DNA of 64,000 nucleotides from Curtobacterium sp. Leaf261. Its GTDB lineage: Bacteria; Actinomycetota; Actinomycetes; Actinomycetales; Microbacteriaceae. The stretch's first letter is position 1; each line of letters begins with the position of its first letter. The stretch covers positions 186,001 through 250,000 of the forward strand of contig NZ_LMMJ01000009.1 in the NCBI RefSeq assembly GCF_001422205.1, read 5' to 3'. This document shows, one piece after another, positions 9,294 through 18,330 of this stretch. Under the pieces are notes generated by a model. It was given only the letters and a program-made list of their open reading frames with translations. It had not been told where the DNA came from and did no database searches. The position numbers were made by a program, and so were the translations under genes.

Positions 9294-11222
9294 ATGAGCA
9301 ACTTCCTGAGCCGCCGCCGCAAGCAACCGGACGGCCCCCGCGCGACGTTCGGCACGCTGCTGCCGTACCTGTTCGAGAACCGCCGGGTGATGGGCTTCAT
9401 CATCTTCCTGAGCGTCATCGGCGCAGCGACCTCGCTCGCGCAGCCGCTGCTCATCCGCGAGGTCATCACCGCCGTCCAGAAGCACGAGACCGTCGCGAGC
9501 CTCGTGGCGCTCCTCGCCGTCCTCGTCGTCGTGTCGGGCCTCCTCAGCGGGTTCCAGCACTTCCTCCTCCAGCGCGCCGGCGAGGGTGTCGTGCTCTCGA
9601 GCCGCCGCCGGCTCGTCGCCAAGATCCTGCACCTGCCGATCTCCGAGTTCGACGTCCGGCGGACGGGCGACCTGGTCTCCCGAATCGGCAGCGACACGAC
9701 GCTGCTCCGCGCGGTCCTCACGCAGGGGCTGATCGAGGCGATCGGCGGTGCGCTGACGTTCATCGGCGCGGTCGTCGTGATGGCGGTCATCGACCCGCTC
9801 CTCCTCGGCATCACCGTCGTGATCATCGCGCTGTCGATCGTGTTCGTCGGAGCCCTGAGCCGTCGGATCCGCGTCGCGAGCAAGCGCGCCCAGGAGAAGG
9901 TCGGCGACCTCACATCCGCGGTCGAGCGCGGCATCAGTGCCGTCCGGACGATCCGCGCCGCAGGAGCCACCGAGCGCGAGGTCGCCGAGATCGACGGCCA
10001 CGCGACGGAGGCCTACCGTCGCGGCCTCGACATCGCGAAGATGTCCGCCTTCGTCGTGCCGGTGTCCTTCATCGCGCTGCAGGTCTCGTTCATCGTCGTG
10101 ATCGGCGTCGGCGGCGCCCAGGTCGCCGCCGGCACCGTGTCGATCGCCACCCTCGTCACCTTCATCCTGCTGCTCTTCATGATGATCACCCCGCTCGGCC
10201 AGGCGATGGGTGCCGCCATCGCGGTGAACCAGGCACTCGGAGCGCTCGGACGGATCCAGGAGATCCTCGACCTGCCGGACGAGGACCACGACGACGCCGC
10301 ATTCTCCGCCGCCCCGGCCGTCGCGACCCAGGACGCGATCACGTTCGACCACGTGTCGTTCCGCTACCGCGAGGACGCCCTCGTCACCACCGGGTCGCCG
10401 GACGGGGCCGACGGCGCGACCGCGACCGGCGGGGCGGACGCGATCCGTGCCTCCCGTCCGTCCGGTTCCGGTCCGGTGGGCACCGCCGGACTGCCGGGAG
10501 GCACGGCTGGCGTCACCGACGCCGACGCACGCCCGCAGGACCCGACCGTCCTGCACGACGTCTCGTTCAGCGTCCCGCGCGGCAGTCGCGTCGCCCTCGT
10601 CGGGCCCTCCGGCGCCGGGAAGAGCACCACCCTCGCGCTGATCGAGCGCTTCTACGACCCGACCGACGGGGTCATCCGGCTCGGCGGCATCGACGTCCGC
10701 GGGCTCGACCGCGCCGAGCTGCGTGCCCAGATCGGCTACGTCGAACAGGATGCTCCGGTGCTGGCCGGCACGATCCGCGCGAACCTGCTCCTCGGCTCAC
10801 CGACCGCGACCGAGGAGGAGTGCGTCCGCGTGCTCGAGGCGGTGAACCTGACCGAGGTACTCGAGCGCGACGAACGGGGGCTCGACGCCCAGGTCGGCGA
10901 GGACGGTGTGATGCTCTCCGGGGGTGAACGGCAGCGGCTCGCGATCGCGCGGACCCTGCTCGCGGCTCCCCCGATCCTGCTGCTCGACGAGTCGACCTCG
11001 AGCCTCGACGGCATTAACGAGCAGCGGCTCCGCCTGGCGATCGACGCCGTGGCCGAGAACCGGACGCTCATCGTCATCGCGCACCGGCTGTCCACCGTGG
11101 TCGACTCCGACGTCATCGTCGTGCTCGAGCACGGGCGGGTCGTCGGTGTCGGGACGCACTCGGAGCTGGTGCAGACGACGCCGCTCTACCGGGACCTGGC
11201 GAAGCACCAGCTCCTCGTCTGA
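9294..11222 (+). CDS. ABC exporter, fused permease and ATPase half-transporter
   Basis: A 642-residue type IV (MsbA/LmrA-like) half-transporter, probably a homodimer exporting a drug, lipid or peptide. Residues about 30-310 hold six membrane helices. The nucleotide-binding domain has Walker A GPSGAGKST (from about 437), signature LSGGERQRL, Walker B ILLLDEST and the H-loop IAHRLST. Between the first NBD strand (SFRYRED, about 360) and VLHDVSFSV (about 418) lies a Gly/Ala/Pro/Thr-rich insert of about 55 residues absent from usual members. The ATG at 9294 follows GAAGGA and is preferred over an upstream GTG that would translate the palindrome. The substrate is unknown. Confidence 0.92.
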   Translation: MSNFLSRRRKQPDGPRATFGTLLPYLFENRRVMGFIIFLSVIGAATSLAQPLLIREVITAVQKHETVASLVALLAVLVVVSGLLSGFQHFLLQRAGEGVVLSSRRRLVAKILHLPISEFDVRRTGDLVSRIGSDTTLLRAVLTQGLIEAIGGALTFIGAVVVMAVIDPLLLGITVVIIALSIVFVGALSRRIRVASKRAQEKVGDLTSAVERGISAVRTIRAAGATEREVAEIDGHATEAYRRGLDIAKMSAFVVPVSFIALQVSFIVVIGVGGAQVAAGTVSIATLVTFILLLFMMITPLGQAMGAAIAVNQALGALGRIQEILDLPDEDHDDAAFSAAPAVATQDAITFDHVSFRYREDALVTTGSPDGADGATATGGADAIRASRPSGSGPVGTAGLPGGTAGVTDADARPQDPTVLHDVSFSVPRGSRVALVGPSGAGKSTTLALIERFYDPTDGVIRLGGIDVRGLDRAELRAQIGYVEQDAPVLAGTIRANLLLGSPTATEEECVRVLEAVNLTEVLERDERGLDAQVGEDGVMLSGGERQRLAIARTLLAAPPILLLDESTSSLDGINEQRLRLAIDAVAENRTLIVIAHRLSTVVDSDVIVVLEHGRVVGVGTHSELVQTTPLYRDLAKHQLLV

Positions 11223-11259
11223 CCCAGCGTCCCCGTCCGACGCCCAGTCCGAGTCCCGT

Positions 11260-11333
11260 CCGCAAAACACCAGGTCGGCGGCTTCTCGCAGGGCAATACC
11301 TTTGCGAGACCCGGCCAACTCGGTGTTTTGCGG
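11260..11333. terminator. Large nested inverted repeat between convergent genes
   Basis: CCGCAAAACACC (11260-11271) pairs with GGTGTTTTGCGG (11322-11333), with partial pairing inside and an inner stem TCTCGCA/TGCGAGA (11284-11290, 11303-11309). It sits 38 nt after the ABC gene and 13 nt beyond the gabD stop, so it probably ends transcription from both sides. Confidence 0.65.
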
Positions 11334-11345
11334 GAGGCGGGGGGG

Positions 11346-12854
11346 TCAGACGCTGAACGGGTCCGGCGTCAGCATGTAGACCGTCTCCAGGTACTCCTCG
11401 ATGCCCTCGTGGGCGCCCTCGCGCCCGAGGCCCGAGGACTTCACGCCGCCGAACGGGGCGCTCGCGTTCGAGATGACACCCATGTTCACGCCGAGCATCC
11501 CGGACTCCAGGCGCTCCGCGAGCCGCTGCGCACGTGCGAGGTCCTTGGTGAACGCGTACGACACGAGGCCGAACTCGGTGTCGTTCGCGAGGCGGATCCC
11601 TTCTTCCTCGGTGCTGAAGCGGGTGATCGACACCACCGGCGCGAAGATCTCGGTCGTGAGGATCCGCGAGCCGGGCTGGACGTCATCGAGGATCGTCGGC
11701 GCGAAGTAGGTCCCGGGGCGGTCCACGGGCTCACCCCCGACGACGAGCCGGGCACCCCGCGTCACCGCGTCGTCCACGAGGTCGGACGCCTTGCCGACGG
11801 CCTTGGCGTCGATGAGCGGCCCCATCGTGGTGCCGTCCTCGCGCCCCCGGCCGATCACGAACCCACGGACCCGCTCGGTGAGGCGTGCCGTGAACTCGTC
11901 CGCGATGCCGTCCTGCACGAAGAACCGGTTCGCGGCCGTGCAGGCCTCGCCGACGTTCCGGAACTTCGCGAGCATCGCCGCGGTCACCGCGGTGTCGACG
12001 TCGGCGTCGTCGAAGACCAGGAGCGGGGCGTTCCCGCCGAGCTCCATGCTGGTCTTCAGGACGTTGTCCGCGGCGAGCTTGAGGAGCGCCGAGCCGACGG
12101 GAGTCGATCCGGTGAAGGTGAGCTTCCGGAGCCGCGGGTCGGCGAGCAGCGGACCGGACTGACCGGGAGCGTCCGAGGTCGGGACGACGTTCAGCACACC
12201 CGCGGGCAGTCCGGCCTCGACGAAGAGCTGCGCGAGGTACAGGGTCGTCAGCGGCGTCAGGTCCGCCGGCTTCACGACGATGGTGCACCCGGCGGCGAGT
12301 GCCGGGGCGATCTTCCGGGTGGCCATCGCCAGGGGGAAGTTCCACGGGGTGATCGCGTACACCGGACCGACCGGACGCTTCAGCACGACCGCGCGACCAG
12401 TGCCCTCGGGGTTGGTCGAGTAGCCGCCGGTGATCCGCACAGCCTCCTCACTGAACCACCGGAGGAACTCCGCCCCGTAGGTGACCTCGCCCCGCGACTC
12501 GGCGAGGGGCTTGCCCATCTCGAGCGTCATGAGCGCGGCCATGTCCTCGGCGTGCTCGTGGACGAGGTCGAACGCGCGACGGAGCACGTCGGACCGCTGC
12601 CTCGGCGGCGTGGACGCCCAAGCCTCCTGGGCCGCGACGGCTGCGTCGAGGGCGGCCATGGCGTCGGCCGGGGTGCCGTCGGCGACCGACGCGATGACCT
12701 CGCCCGTGGAGGGGTCGCGCACGTCGAAGGTCGCGCCGGAACCCGAGGAGCGCCAGGTGCCGTCGACGAACACGCCGGTCGGTACCCCGTGGATCGTGAC
12801 GACCCCGTCCGTGATCGTGGTCATCGTGGTCGTGGTGGACGTCGTGTCGGTCAT
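11346..12854 (-). CDS. gabD: NAD(P)+-dependent succinate-semialdehyde dehydrogenase
   Basis: A 502-residue aldehyde dehydrogenase that oxidises succinate semialdehyde to succinate. The catalytic Cys is about residue 305 (NVGEACTAANRF) and the general-base Glu about 271 (MELGGNAP); PWNFPLAMATRKIAPALAAG and FTGSTPVGSALLK are typical of GabD-like members. An N-terminal run of Thr and Ser precedes the fold. Its ATG overlaps the pncA stop, so pncA-gabD is one operon. Specificity for succinate semialdehyde is by family resemblance; another short-chain semialdehyde is possible. Confidence 0.88.
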   Translation of the reverse strand: MTDTTSTTTTMTTITDGVVTIHGVPTGVFVDGTWRSSGSGATFDVRDPSTGEVIASVADGTPADAMAALDAAVAAQEAWASTPPRQRSDVLRRAFDLVHEHAEDMAALMTLEMGKPLAESRGEVTYGAEFLRWFSEEAVRITGGYSTNPEGTGRAVVLKRPVGPVYAITPWNFPLAMATRKIAPALAAGCTIVVKPADLTPLTTLYLAQLFVEAGLPAGVLNVVPTSDAPGQSGPLLADPRLRKLTFTGSTPVGSALLKLAADNVLKTSMELGGNAPLLVFDDADVDTAVTAAMLAKFRNVGEACTAANRFFVQDGIADEFTARLTERVRGFVIGRGREDGTTMGPLIDAKAVGKASDLVDDAVTRGARLVVGGEPVDRPGTYFAPTILDDVQPGSRILTTEIFAPVVSITRFSTEEEGIRLANDTEFGLVSYAFTKDLARAQRLAERLESGMLGVNMGVISNASAPFGGVKSSGLGREGAHEGIEEYLETVYMLTPDPFSV

Positions 12855-13543
12855 CGTTCCTCCTGCTCGGTCGGTTCTGCGGTCGCCGCGGCCGCCGCTG
12901 TCGCCGCTGTCACTGCTGTCGCTGCGGTCGCCGCTGTCGCTGGGGTCGCCGCGGTCGCTGTGGTCCCTCTGGCGCTCGGCACGACCGTCGCACCGGCGGC
13001 ACGCACCTCGACGAGGGCCGCCGCACTCGAGTCGGGGGCGACCCCGGCGACGAGGTCGTCGAACACCCGGACGTCGAACCCCGCGGCGATCCCGTCGAGC
13101 GCGGTGGCCCGGACGCAGTGGTCGGTCGCGATGCCGACGATGTCGATGGCGTTCACGGCGGCCTCGGACAGGACCGCGCGGAGCGTCCGGCCGGTGTCGT
13201 CGGTGCCCTCGAACGCCGAGTACGCGGGCTCGCCCTGTCCCTTCCGGACGTGCACGTCGAAGCCGGTCGTGTCGAGCGCCGGGTGGTACTCGGCACCGGG
13301 GGTCCCGCCGACGCAGTGCACCGGCCAGGTCGTCACGAAGTCCGGCTCGGGGGCGAAGTGCCCGCCGTTGTCATCGTCGCCGTGGTGCCAGTCGCGCGAG
13401 CCGACGACGAGGTCGTACTCGGGGCCGTGTGCTGCGAGGAAGCGAGTGATGCGCTCCGCCGTGGCGATCCCGCCCTGGACCCCGAGCGCGCCACCCTCCG
13501 TGAAGTCGTTCTGGACGTCGACGATCAGGAGCGCGCGGGTCAT
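12851..13543 (-). CDS. pncA: Nicotinamidase with a low-complexity C-terminal tail
   Basis: A 230-residue isochorismatase-fold enzyme converting nicotinamide to nicotinic acid for NAD salvage. The catalytic triad is visible as Asp9 (VDVQNDF), the Lys in HVRKGQG and the Cys in GIATDHCVRATA; the metal site is SRDWHHGDDDNGGHF. The enzyme fold ends near residue 190. About 40 residues of Ala, Thr, Val and Pro follow, coded by degenerate GCYGTC-like hexamers, a tail not needed by the family. It overlaps gabD by 4 nt. Confidence 0.9.
   Translation of the reverse strand: MTRALLIVDVQNDFTEGGALGVQGGIATAERITRFLAAHGPEYDLVVGSRDWHHGDDDNGGHFAPEPDFVTTWPVHCVGGTPGAEYHPALDTTGFDVHVRKGQGEPAYSAFEGTDDTGRTLRAVLSEAAVNAIDIVGIATDHCVRATALDGIAAGFDVRVFDDLVAGVAPDSSAAALVEVRAAGATVVPSARGTTATAATPATAATAATAVTAATAAAAATAEPTEQEER
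12879..12963. repeat. Hexanucleotide tandem repeat in the pncA 3' end
   Basis: About 14 degenerate units of the type gctgtc/gcggtc/gccgct encode the Ala/Thr-rich PncA tail. The unit is a multiple of three, so copy-number change keeps the frame. Confidence 0.75.
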
Positions 13544-13595
13544 GGACCCATCCTGGCCCAGCAGCCCGAGGACGCGCTGGTGCCCGGACCCGGGG

Positions 13596-15188
13596 TCACC
13601 CGTTCGACAGGTTGTTCCCGCAGCGGTAGACGGCGGCGGTGATCGCGTCGAGCGCCGGCAGGGCCGCGGCCCGCGAGGAGCCGAGTGCGTAGAACCCGAA
13701 GGTCAGGCGGGTGCCGTCGGCGGCGTCGATGTAGCCCCCGAGCGTGTTCGCGGTGTCGATCCACCCCGTCTTCGCGTGCACCTTGCCCCGCGCCACGGCG
13801 CTCGCGCCGGTGAACCGCGATGACAGCGTCCCCGACACCCCCGCGACGGGCAGCGACTGCGCGAGCGTCCCGAGGCCCTTCTCGCCGGCGGCGACCTTGA
13901 CCATGAGCTGCGACACCAGGGCGGGCGACACGGCGTTGTCACCGCTCTCGCCGGAACCGTCCTTGATCACGATGCCCGAGGCGTTCAGCCCGTAGGCGCC
14001 GAGCGCCTTCTGGTAGACGCCGGTCAGCGAGGCGGCGGACCCGTCCGAGCCGGACTGCTTCGACGAGATCCGCGCCAGCATCTCGGCGAGGGTGTTGTCG
14101 GAGTTCGGGATCATCTGCCCGATGAGCGTCGAGACCGGCTGCGACTGCACCTGGGCGATGGTGTCCGAGCCGGTCGTGGCGCGCTTGGTGATCGTCGCCG
14201 AGCCGGCCCCGACCACACCGGCGTTCGCGAGTGCCGAGCGGAACGCGGCGCCCGCACGGCCGACGGGGTCGGTGGACCGTGGCGACGTCGCCGCGGCGGG
14301 GTTCGCCCGGTCGCCGTCGACCATGAGCGCCATCACCTCGGGCTGGTACCCGATGGTCCGCTCGCTCACCGGCCACGACGGGTCCCACGCGTCGGCGTCG
14401 TTCCAGTAGGTGTCGTCGGTGACGATCGTGCCCACGGGCGTGTCGCCGAGCCGCGCCTTGACCTGCTGCGCCAGGTCCGCGAGGGTCGGCGCCCCCGGGT
14501 ACACCGTGCCGCCGCCGGCGCTGAGCGTCGGGTCGCCGTGTCCGACGATCGCGATCGTGCCGGCACCTTCGGACACCACGGTCGTCGGGATCCGGTAGTC
14601 ACCCCCGAGGTCGGTCAGCGCGGTCGCGGTGGTGAGCGTCTTCATCACACTGCCGGTCCGGGCCGGGGTCTGACCGTTCCGGTCGAAGAGGGTCTCGCCG
14701 GTGCTGGCGTTCATCACGAAGCCCTCGAACTGGCCGAGCCCCGCGGCACCGGCTGGACCGGCGACCGAGCACGTCCGGAGCGCACTCGGGCCGGCGACGT
14801 CGGCGGGGACGGAGCGGGCCGGAGCCGTCGGGGTGGCGCTGGCCGACGGGGCTGCGGACGACGAGGACGACGGACGGGAGGCAGTGCTCACCGGACCGGG
14901 GCCGGCCGCGGTCGACGACGGGGTCGGCATGGTCGCCGCGGCCATCGCGACGGCGCCACCGGAACCGACCATGAGGATGGCGGCGAAGCCACCGATCGCC
15001 CATGCGACCGGCTTCCGCGCGACGGACCGGCGGATGCCTGCGAGGGCCGACCCGAGCCTCCCGTCCGACGGAGCGCTCGCAGTCTCCGGACTGTCGCCGG
15101 CGTCGTCGCCAGGCGTGGACGAGGCGGCGGGCGCGGCAGGCTCGTCGGAGGTGGCGGGCTCGTCGGGGCGGTCGGTGGCGTCGGACAT
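13596..15188 (-). CDS. dacB: D-alanyl-D-alanine carboxypeptidase / PBP4-type (DacB, family S13)
   Basis: A 530-residue penicillin-binding protein trimming or cutting peptidoglycan peptides outside the membrane. A 60-residue acidic, Pro/Ala-rich cytosolic start precedes one membrane helix (about 62-83), then a Ser/Pro linker and the catalytic domain. The three active-site motifs are SVMK (SxxK), SDN (SxN) and HAKTG (KTG). Only one helix is present, so the enzyme is tethered, not secreted. TAGAAT (15197-15202, minus) ends 8 nt before the ATG, suggesting a nearly leaderless mRNA. Confidence 0.92.
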   Translation of the reverse strand: MSDATDRPDEPATSDEPAAPAASSTPGDDAGDSPETASAPSDGRLGSALAGIRRSVARKPVAWAIGGFAAILMVGSGGAVAMAAATMPTPSSTAAGPGPVSTASRPSSSSSAAPSASATPTAPARSVPADVAGPSALRTCSVAGPAGAAGLGQFEGFVMNASTGETLFDRNGQTPARTGSVMKTLTTATALTDLGGDYRIPTTVVSEGAGTIAIVGHGDPTLSAGGGTVYPGAPTLADLAQQVKARLGDTPVGTIVTDDTYWNDADAWDPSWPVSERTIGYQPEVMALMVDGDRANPAAATSPRSTDPVGRAGAAFRSALANAGVVGAGSATITKRATTGSDTIAQVQSQPVSTLIGQMIPNSDNTLAEMLARISSKQSGSDGSAASLTGVYQKALGAYGLNASGIVIKDGSGESGDNAVSPALVSQLMVKVAAGEKGLGTLAQSLPVAGVSGTLSSRFTGASAVARGKVHAKTGWIDTANTLGGYIDAADGTRLTFGFYALGSSRAAALPALDAITAAVYRCGNNLSNG

Positions 15189-15257
15189 TGCCGACGATTC
15201 TACGGCGAGCCCACCGACATGCCTAGGCCCCCGTCACCATCGCGGCCCGGTTCTCCG

Positions 15258-16271
15258 TCAGAGCGCCGCGGAACGCCGTCCGGTCGACGCGGTCCCCTCG
15301 CTCGGGTAGCGCACGCCGACCTGACGACGCGCCTCGTCCATCACCGCCATGATGGCGACCGACTGCTCGGCGTCCATCGGGCCGCCGTCGTGCTCCCCGG
15401 ACTCGATCATCCGCTCGAACGCCCGCGCCTCGTGGTGGTATCCCGCGAGTTCCTCACGCCCGTCGAACTCCTCCACGACCGCACCGTCGCGGTCGCGGAG
15501 CCGGAACGTCGTCGGCGTGAAGAACGTGGCGTCGACGTCGATCCGACCGTCGTCGCCGATGATCGACGCGGTGTTCGGCGACCGCACGTCGAGGGCGAAG
15601 TGGAGCATCGACTGGGCGCCGCCCGCGTGGGTCATCACGAGGCCCATCTGCGTGTCGACCCCCTGCTCGCTCAGGGTCCCGCTCGCGATGACGCTCTCCG
15701 GCACTCCGAGGGCGTCGACCGCGAACGAGATCGGGTAGATGCCGAGGTCGAGGATCGCGCCGCCACCGAGCGCCGGGTCGTTCAACCGGTGCCGGGGATC
15801 GGTCGGCAGGGCCTGGTGGTGTGTCGCCTCGACGAGACGGGGGCGGCCGATCCTGCCGTCCTGCACGAGCCGGCGGATCATGGCACTCTGCGGCAGGAAC
15901 CGCGTCCACATCGCCTCGGTGATCGCGACGCCCCGCTCGCGGGCGGCGTCGACGATGGTCCTGGCCTCCGGCGCGTTGAGCGTGAAGGCCTTCTCGACGA
16001 GCACGTGCTTGCCGGCGCCGATCGCACGGAGCGCGTCCTCGGCGTGCATCGGGTGCGGGGTCGCGACGTAGACCGCGTCCACGGTGTCGTCCGCCACGAG
16101 GTCGTCGTAGGACCCGTGCGCGTGTGGGATGTCGTACTCGGCGGCGAACGCGGCCGCGCTGTCCGCCGTCCGCGACCCGACCGCCGAGAACACCACACCG
16201 GCCGCACGGCAGGCGCGCACGAACGAGTGGGCGATGCCGCCGGTGCCGAGGACACCCCATCGAATGGTCAT
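15258..16271 (-). CDS. Gfo/Idh/MocA-family oxidoreductase
   Basis: A 337-residue NAD(P)-dependent dehydrogenase of the Gfo/Idh/MocA family, which mostly act on sugars and inositols. The N-terminal Rossmann motif is GVLGTGGIAHSF (residues 6-17); the family motif AGKHVLVEKAFTLN holds the catalytic Lys of the EKP-like sequence (here EKA), and GGGAILDLGIYPI is the second-domain signature. The EKA form occurs in trans-dihydrodiol-dehydrogenase-like members. AGGAG precedes the ATG. It has no operon partner, and the substrate is unknown. Confidence 0.88.
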   Translation of the reverse strand: MTIRWGVLGTGGIAHSFVRACRAAGVVFSAVGSRTADSAAAFAAEYDIPHAHGSYDDLVADDTVDAVYVATPHPMHAEDALRAIGAGKHVLVEKAFTLNAPEARTIVDAARERGVAITEAMWTRFLPQSAMIRRLVQDGRIGRPRLVEATHHQALPTDPRHRLNDPALGGGAILDLGIYPISFAVDALGVPESVIASGTLSEQGVDTQMGLVMTHAGGAQSMLHFALDVRSPNTASIIGDDGRIDVDATFFTPTTFRLRDRDGAVVEEFDGREELAGYHHEARAFERMIESGEHDGGPMDAEQSVAIMAVMDEARRQVGVRYPSEGTASTGRRSAAL

Positions 16272-16398
16272 GGCTCCTGTCTACCCGAGTGCACGGGCCC
16301 GTGGGGGCGGCGGGTCCCCGCCTGTGGAGAAGTCGATCCCCCTCCGGACGCCGATGACGCCCTGTGGATGGACATCGACTCCATGGTCGATTCCCAGC

Positions 16399-16404
16399 TA
16401 AGGT
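16399..16404 (+). promoter_or_regulatory. Candidate -10 of the HAD phosphatase gene
   Basis: TAAGGT, with TCGACT at 16375-16380 as a possible -35, 18 bp apart. The leader would be about 75 nt and contains a CCCGATCGGG palindrome. Nothing else is recognised in 16272-16483. Confidence 0.35.
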
Positions 16405-16483
16405 GCTGCCGTACCCCCGATCGGGGGCCACCAGCTCCCGATGGAACGCCGGGGGCCGAACCCGCCCGACGAAACGGTGACAC

Positions 16484-18202
16484 GTGATCAGACGCACCAT
16501 CTCCTCCCCGCTCCGGCTCCTCGCGGTCGGGGCCACCACGGCGGCCCTGGTACTCGGCTCGACCCTCGTCGGCACGACGACCGCGTCCGCGCACGGCTGG
16601 CCGGGGCACGGTGGCGGTGGATGGCACGGGCCGGGATCCGGCCAGGACGCCGGGTTGACCCCGCGGACGCAGTTCACGATGGCCGCCGACGGGAGCTCTG
16701 GAGCGACCCAGGGCGGCGAGGGCATCCCGAACATCGACTCCGACAAGAAGACCATCGCGACCTACTACGGCGATCCGGGCACGGGCATCGCGAACAAGAC
16801 GACCTCGCCGTACATCAGCGAGATGGCCTCGATCGTGTCGAGGCAGACCGCTGGCCTCCGCGCGCAGTACGACGCCGCGGTCGCGAAGGGCCAGAAGCCG
16901 GCGATCGTGCTCGACAGCGACGACACGACGCTGTTCACCTACGACATGGAGGTCGGGGACATGCACTTCACGTTCTCCCCCGCCGAGCAGGACGTCTGGG
17001 TGCAGGACCAGCGGTTCCCTGCGACGCCGAGCATGGTGTCGTTCTTGAACGCCGCGGAGGCCATGGGCTTCACGATCTTCGGCGTGACCGGTCGGAACGA
17101 CGACCAGAAGACAGCGACACTCGCCAATCTGACGAAGGTCGGGTACCAGGGCTTCGCAGCGGACGACTTCTTCACGAAGTGGACCGGTACGGGTACCAGC
17201 ACGCAGCCGTCGTACGTCACGTGCGTGTCGACCTGTACGACGGTCGAGTTCAAGGCGGGCACCCGCAAGCACATCGAGCAGGACCTCGGTTACACGATCA
17301 CGCTCAACGTCGGCGACCAGTGGTCCGACCTGCAGGGCGGCTACGCGGAGAACACCCTGAAGCTCCCGAACCCTACGTACTACCTCCCCTCAGCAGACCT
17401 GCCGGGCGTCTCCGAGCCGCAGTTCGCCCCGCGCACGCACTTCACCATGGCGGCCGACGGTTCCTCGGGCACCACCCAGGGCGGTGAGGGCATCCCGAAC
17501 ATCGACTCCGTCAAGAAGACGATCGCGACCTACTACGGCGACCCCGGCACGGGCATCGCGAACAAGGCGGACAGCCCCTACATCCGCGAGATGCGCGCGA
17601 TCGTCGCCCGGCAGATCCCCGAGGTCGCAGCACGCTGCTTCGTCGCGCAGAAGACCCACCGGAACCCTGCGATCGTCCTCGACGCCGACGACACGACCCT
17701 CTGGACCTACGACATGGAGGTGGCGGACATGCACTTCACGTTCTCCCCCGCCGAGCAGGACGTCTGGGTGCAGGACCAGCGGTTCCCCGCGACGCCGTCG
17801 ATGACCTCGCTCGTCCAGGTCGCCGAGCGGTCCGGCTGTACCGTGATCGGACTCACCGGTCGGAACGACGACCAGAAGACCGCGACGATCGCGAACCTGC
17901 ACAAGGTCGGGTTCCCGCAGTTCGAGGCCACCGGCCGGTCCTCCGCCACGCGCTCGACGATCCCGACCTACTACACCAAGTGGACCGGGGTCGGGGTGTC
18001 GCAGCAGCCGTCGTACGTGACCTGCGCGACGGCCAAGTGCTCCACCGTCGAGTACAAGTCGCAGACCCGTGCGCACATCGAATCGCGTGACGGAGGACGG
18101 TACGACATCGTCGCGAACTACGGCGACCAGTTCAGCGACCTCATCGGCGGATCGGCCGACCAGTCCGTGAAACTGCCGAACCCGACGTACTACCTGCCGT
18201 AG
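16484..18202 (+). CDS. Secreted protein with two tandem HAD acid-phosphatase (class B-like) domains
   Basis: A 572-residue exported protein. Residues 1-36 are a signal peptide ending in TASA; a Gly/His-rich linker follows. The remainder is two copies of one HAD domain (about 60-305 and 315-572) of the acid phosphatase/HAD subfamily IIIB type. Each has the motif I pair of aspartates (LDSDDTT and LDADDTT), the motif II Thr in TGRNDDQKTAT and the late YGDQFSD/VGDQWSD region. A nearly identical segment, FSPAEQDVWVQDQRFPATPS, appears in both. Phosphomonoester hydrolysis outside the cell is likely. The start is GTG. Confidence 0.88.
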   Translation: MIRRTISSPLRLLAVGATTAALVLGSTLVGTTTASAHGWPGHGGGGWHGPGSGQDAGLTPRTQFTMAADGSSGATQGGEGIPNIDSDKKTIATYYGDPGTGIANKTTSPYISEMASIVSRQTAGLRAQYDAAVAKGQKPAIVLDSDDTTLFTYDMEVGDMHFTFSPAEQDVWVQDQRFPATPSMVSFLNAAEAMGFTIFGVTGRNDDQKTATLANLTKVGYQGFAADDFFTKWTGTGTSTQPSYVTCVSTCTTVEFKAGTRKHIEQDLGYTITLNVGDQWSDLQGGYAENTLKLPNPTYYLPSADLPGVSEPQFAPRTHFTMAADGSSGTTQGGEGIPNIDSVKKTIATYYGDPGTGIANKADSPYIREMRAIVARQIPEVAARCFVAQKTHRNPAIVLDADDTTLWTYDMEVADMHFTFSPAEQDVWVQDQRFPATPSMTSLVQVAERSGCTVIGLTGRNDDQKTATIANLHKVGFPQFEATGRSSATRSTIPTYYTKWTGVGVSQQPSYVTCATAKCSTVEYKSQTRAHIESRDGGRYDIVANYGDQFSDLIGGSADQSVKLPNPTYYLP

Positions 18203-18237
18203 GCATCCGTAGGTTCGACGTGAGCATCTGACGGTCT

Positions 18238-18269
18238 GGAGGGACGGTGCCAGCTGGCACCGTCCCTCC
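18238..18269. repeat. Palindromic repeat copy B (perfect 32-bp palindrome)
   Basis: GGAGGGACGGTGCCAG followed directly by its exact complement. It lies 36 nt after the HAD gene and 61 nt before the GH13 start. It is the most symmetric copy of the family. Confidence 0.9.
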
Positions 18270-18330
18270 CCTCCGTCCCGCGTCCCGTCGCGAACCGGCG
18301 GCCGGACGCACGACGCAAGGAGGCGTGCCC

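Noticed and set aside
7962-10556. 864-residue minus-strand open frame across the MFS and ABC genes
   Set aside because: Its composition (Asp/Arg/Glu/His-rich, no hydrophobic core) is typical of antisense frames in high-G+C DNA, and it spans two well-supported genes.
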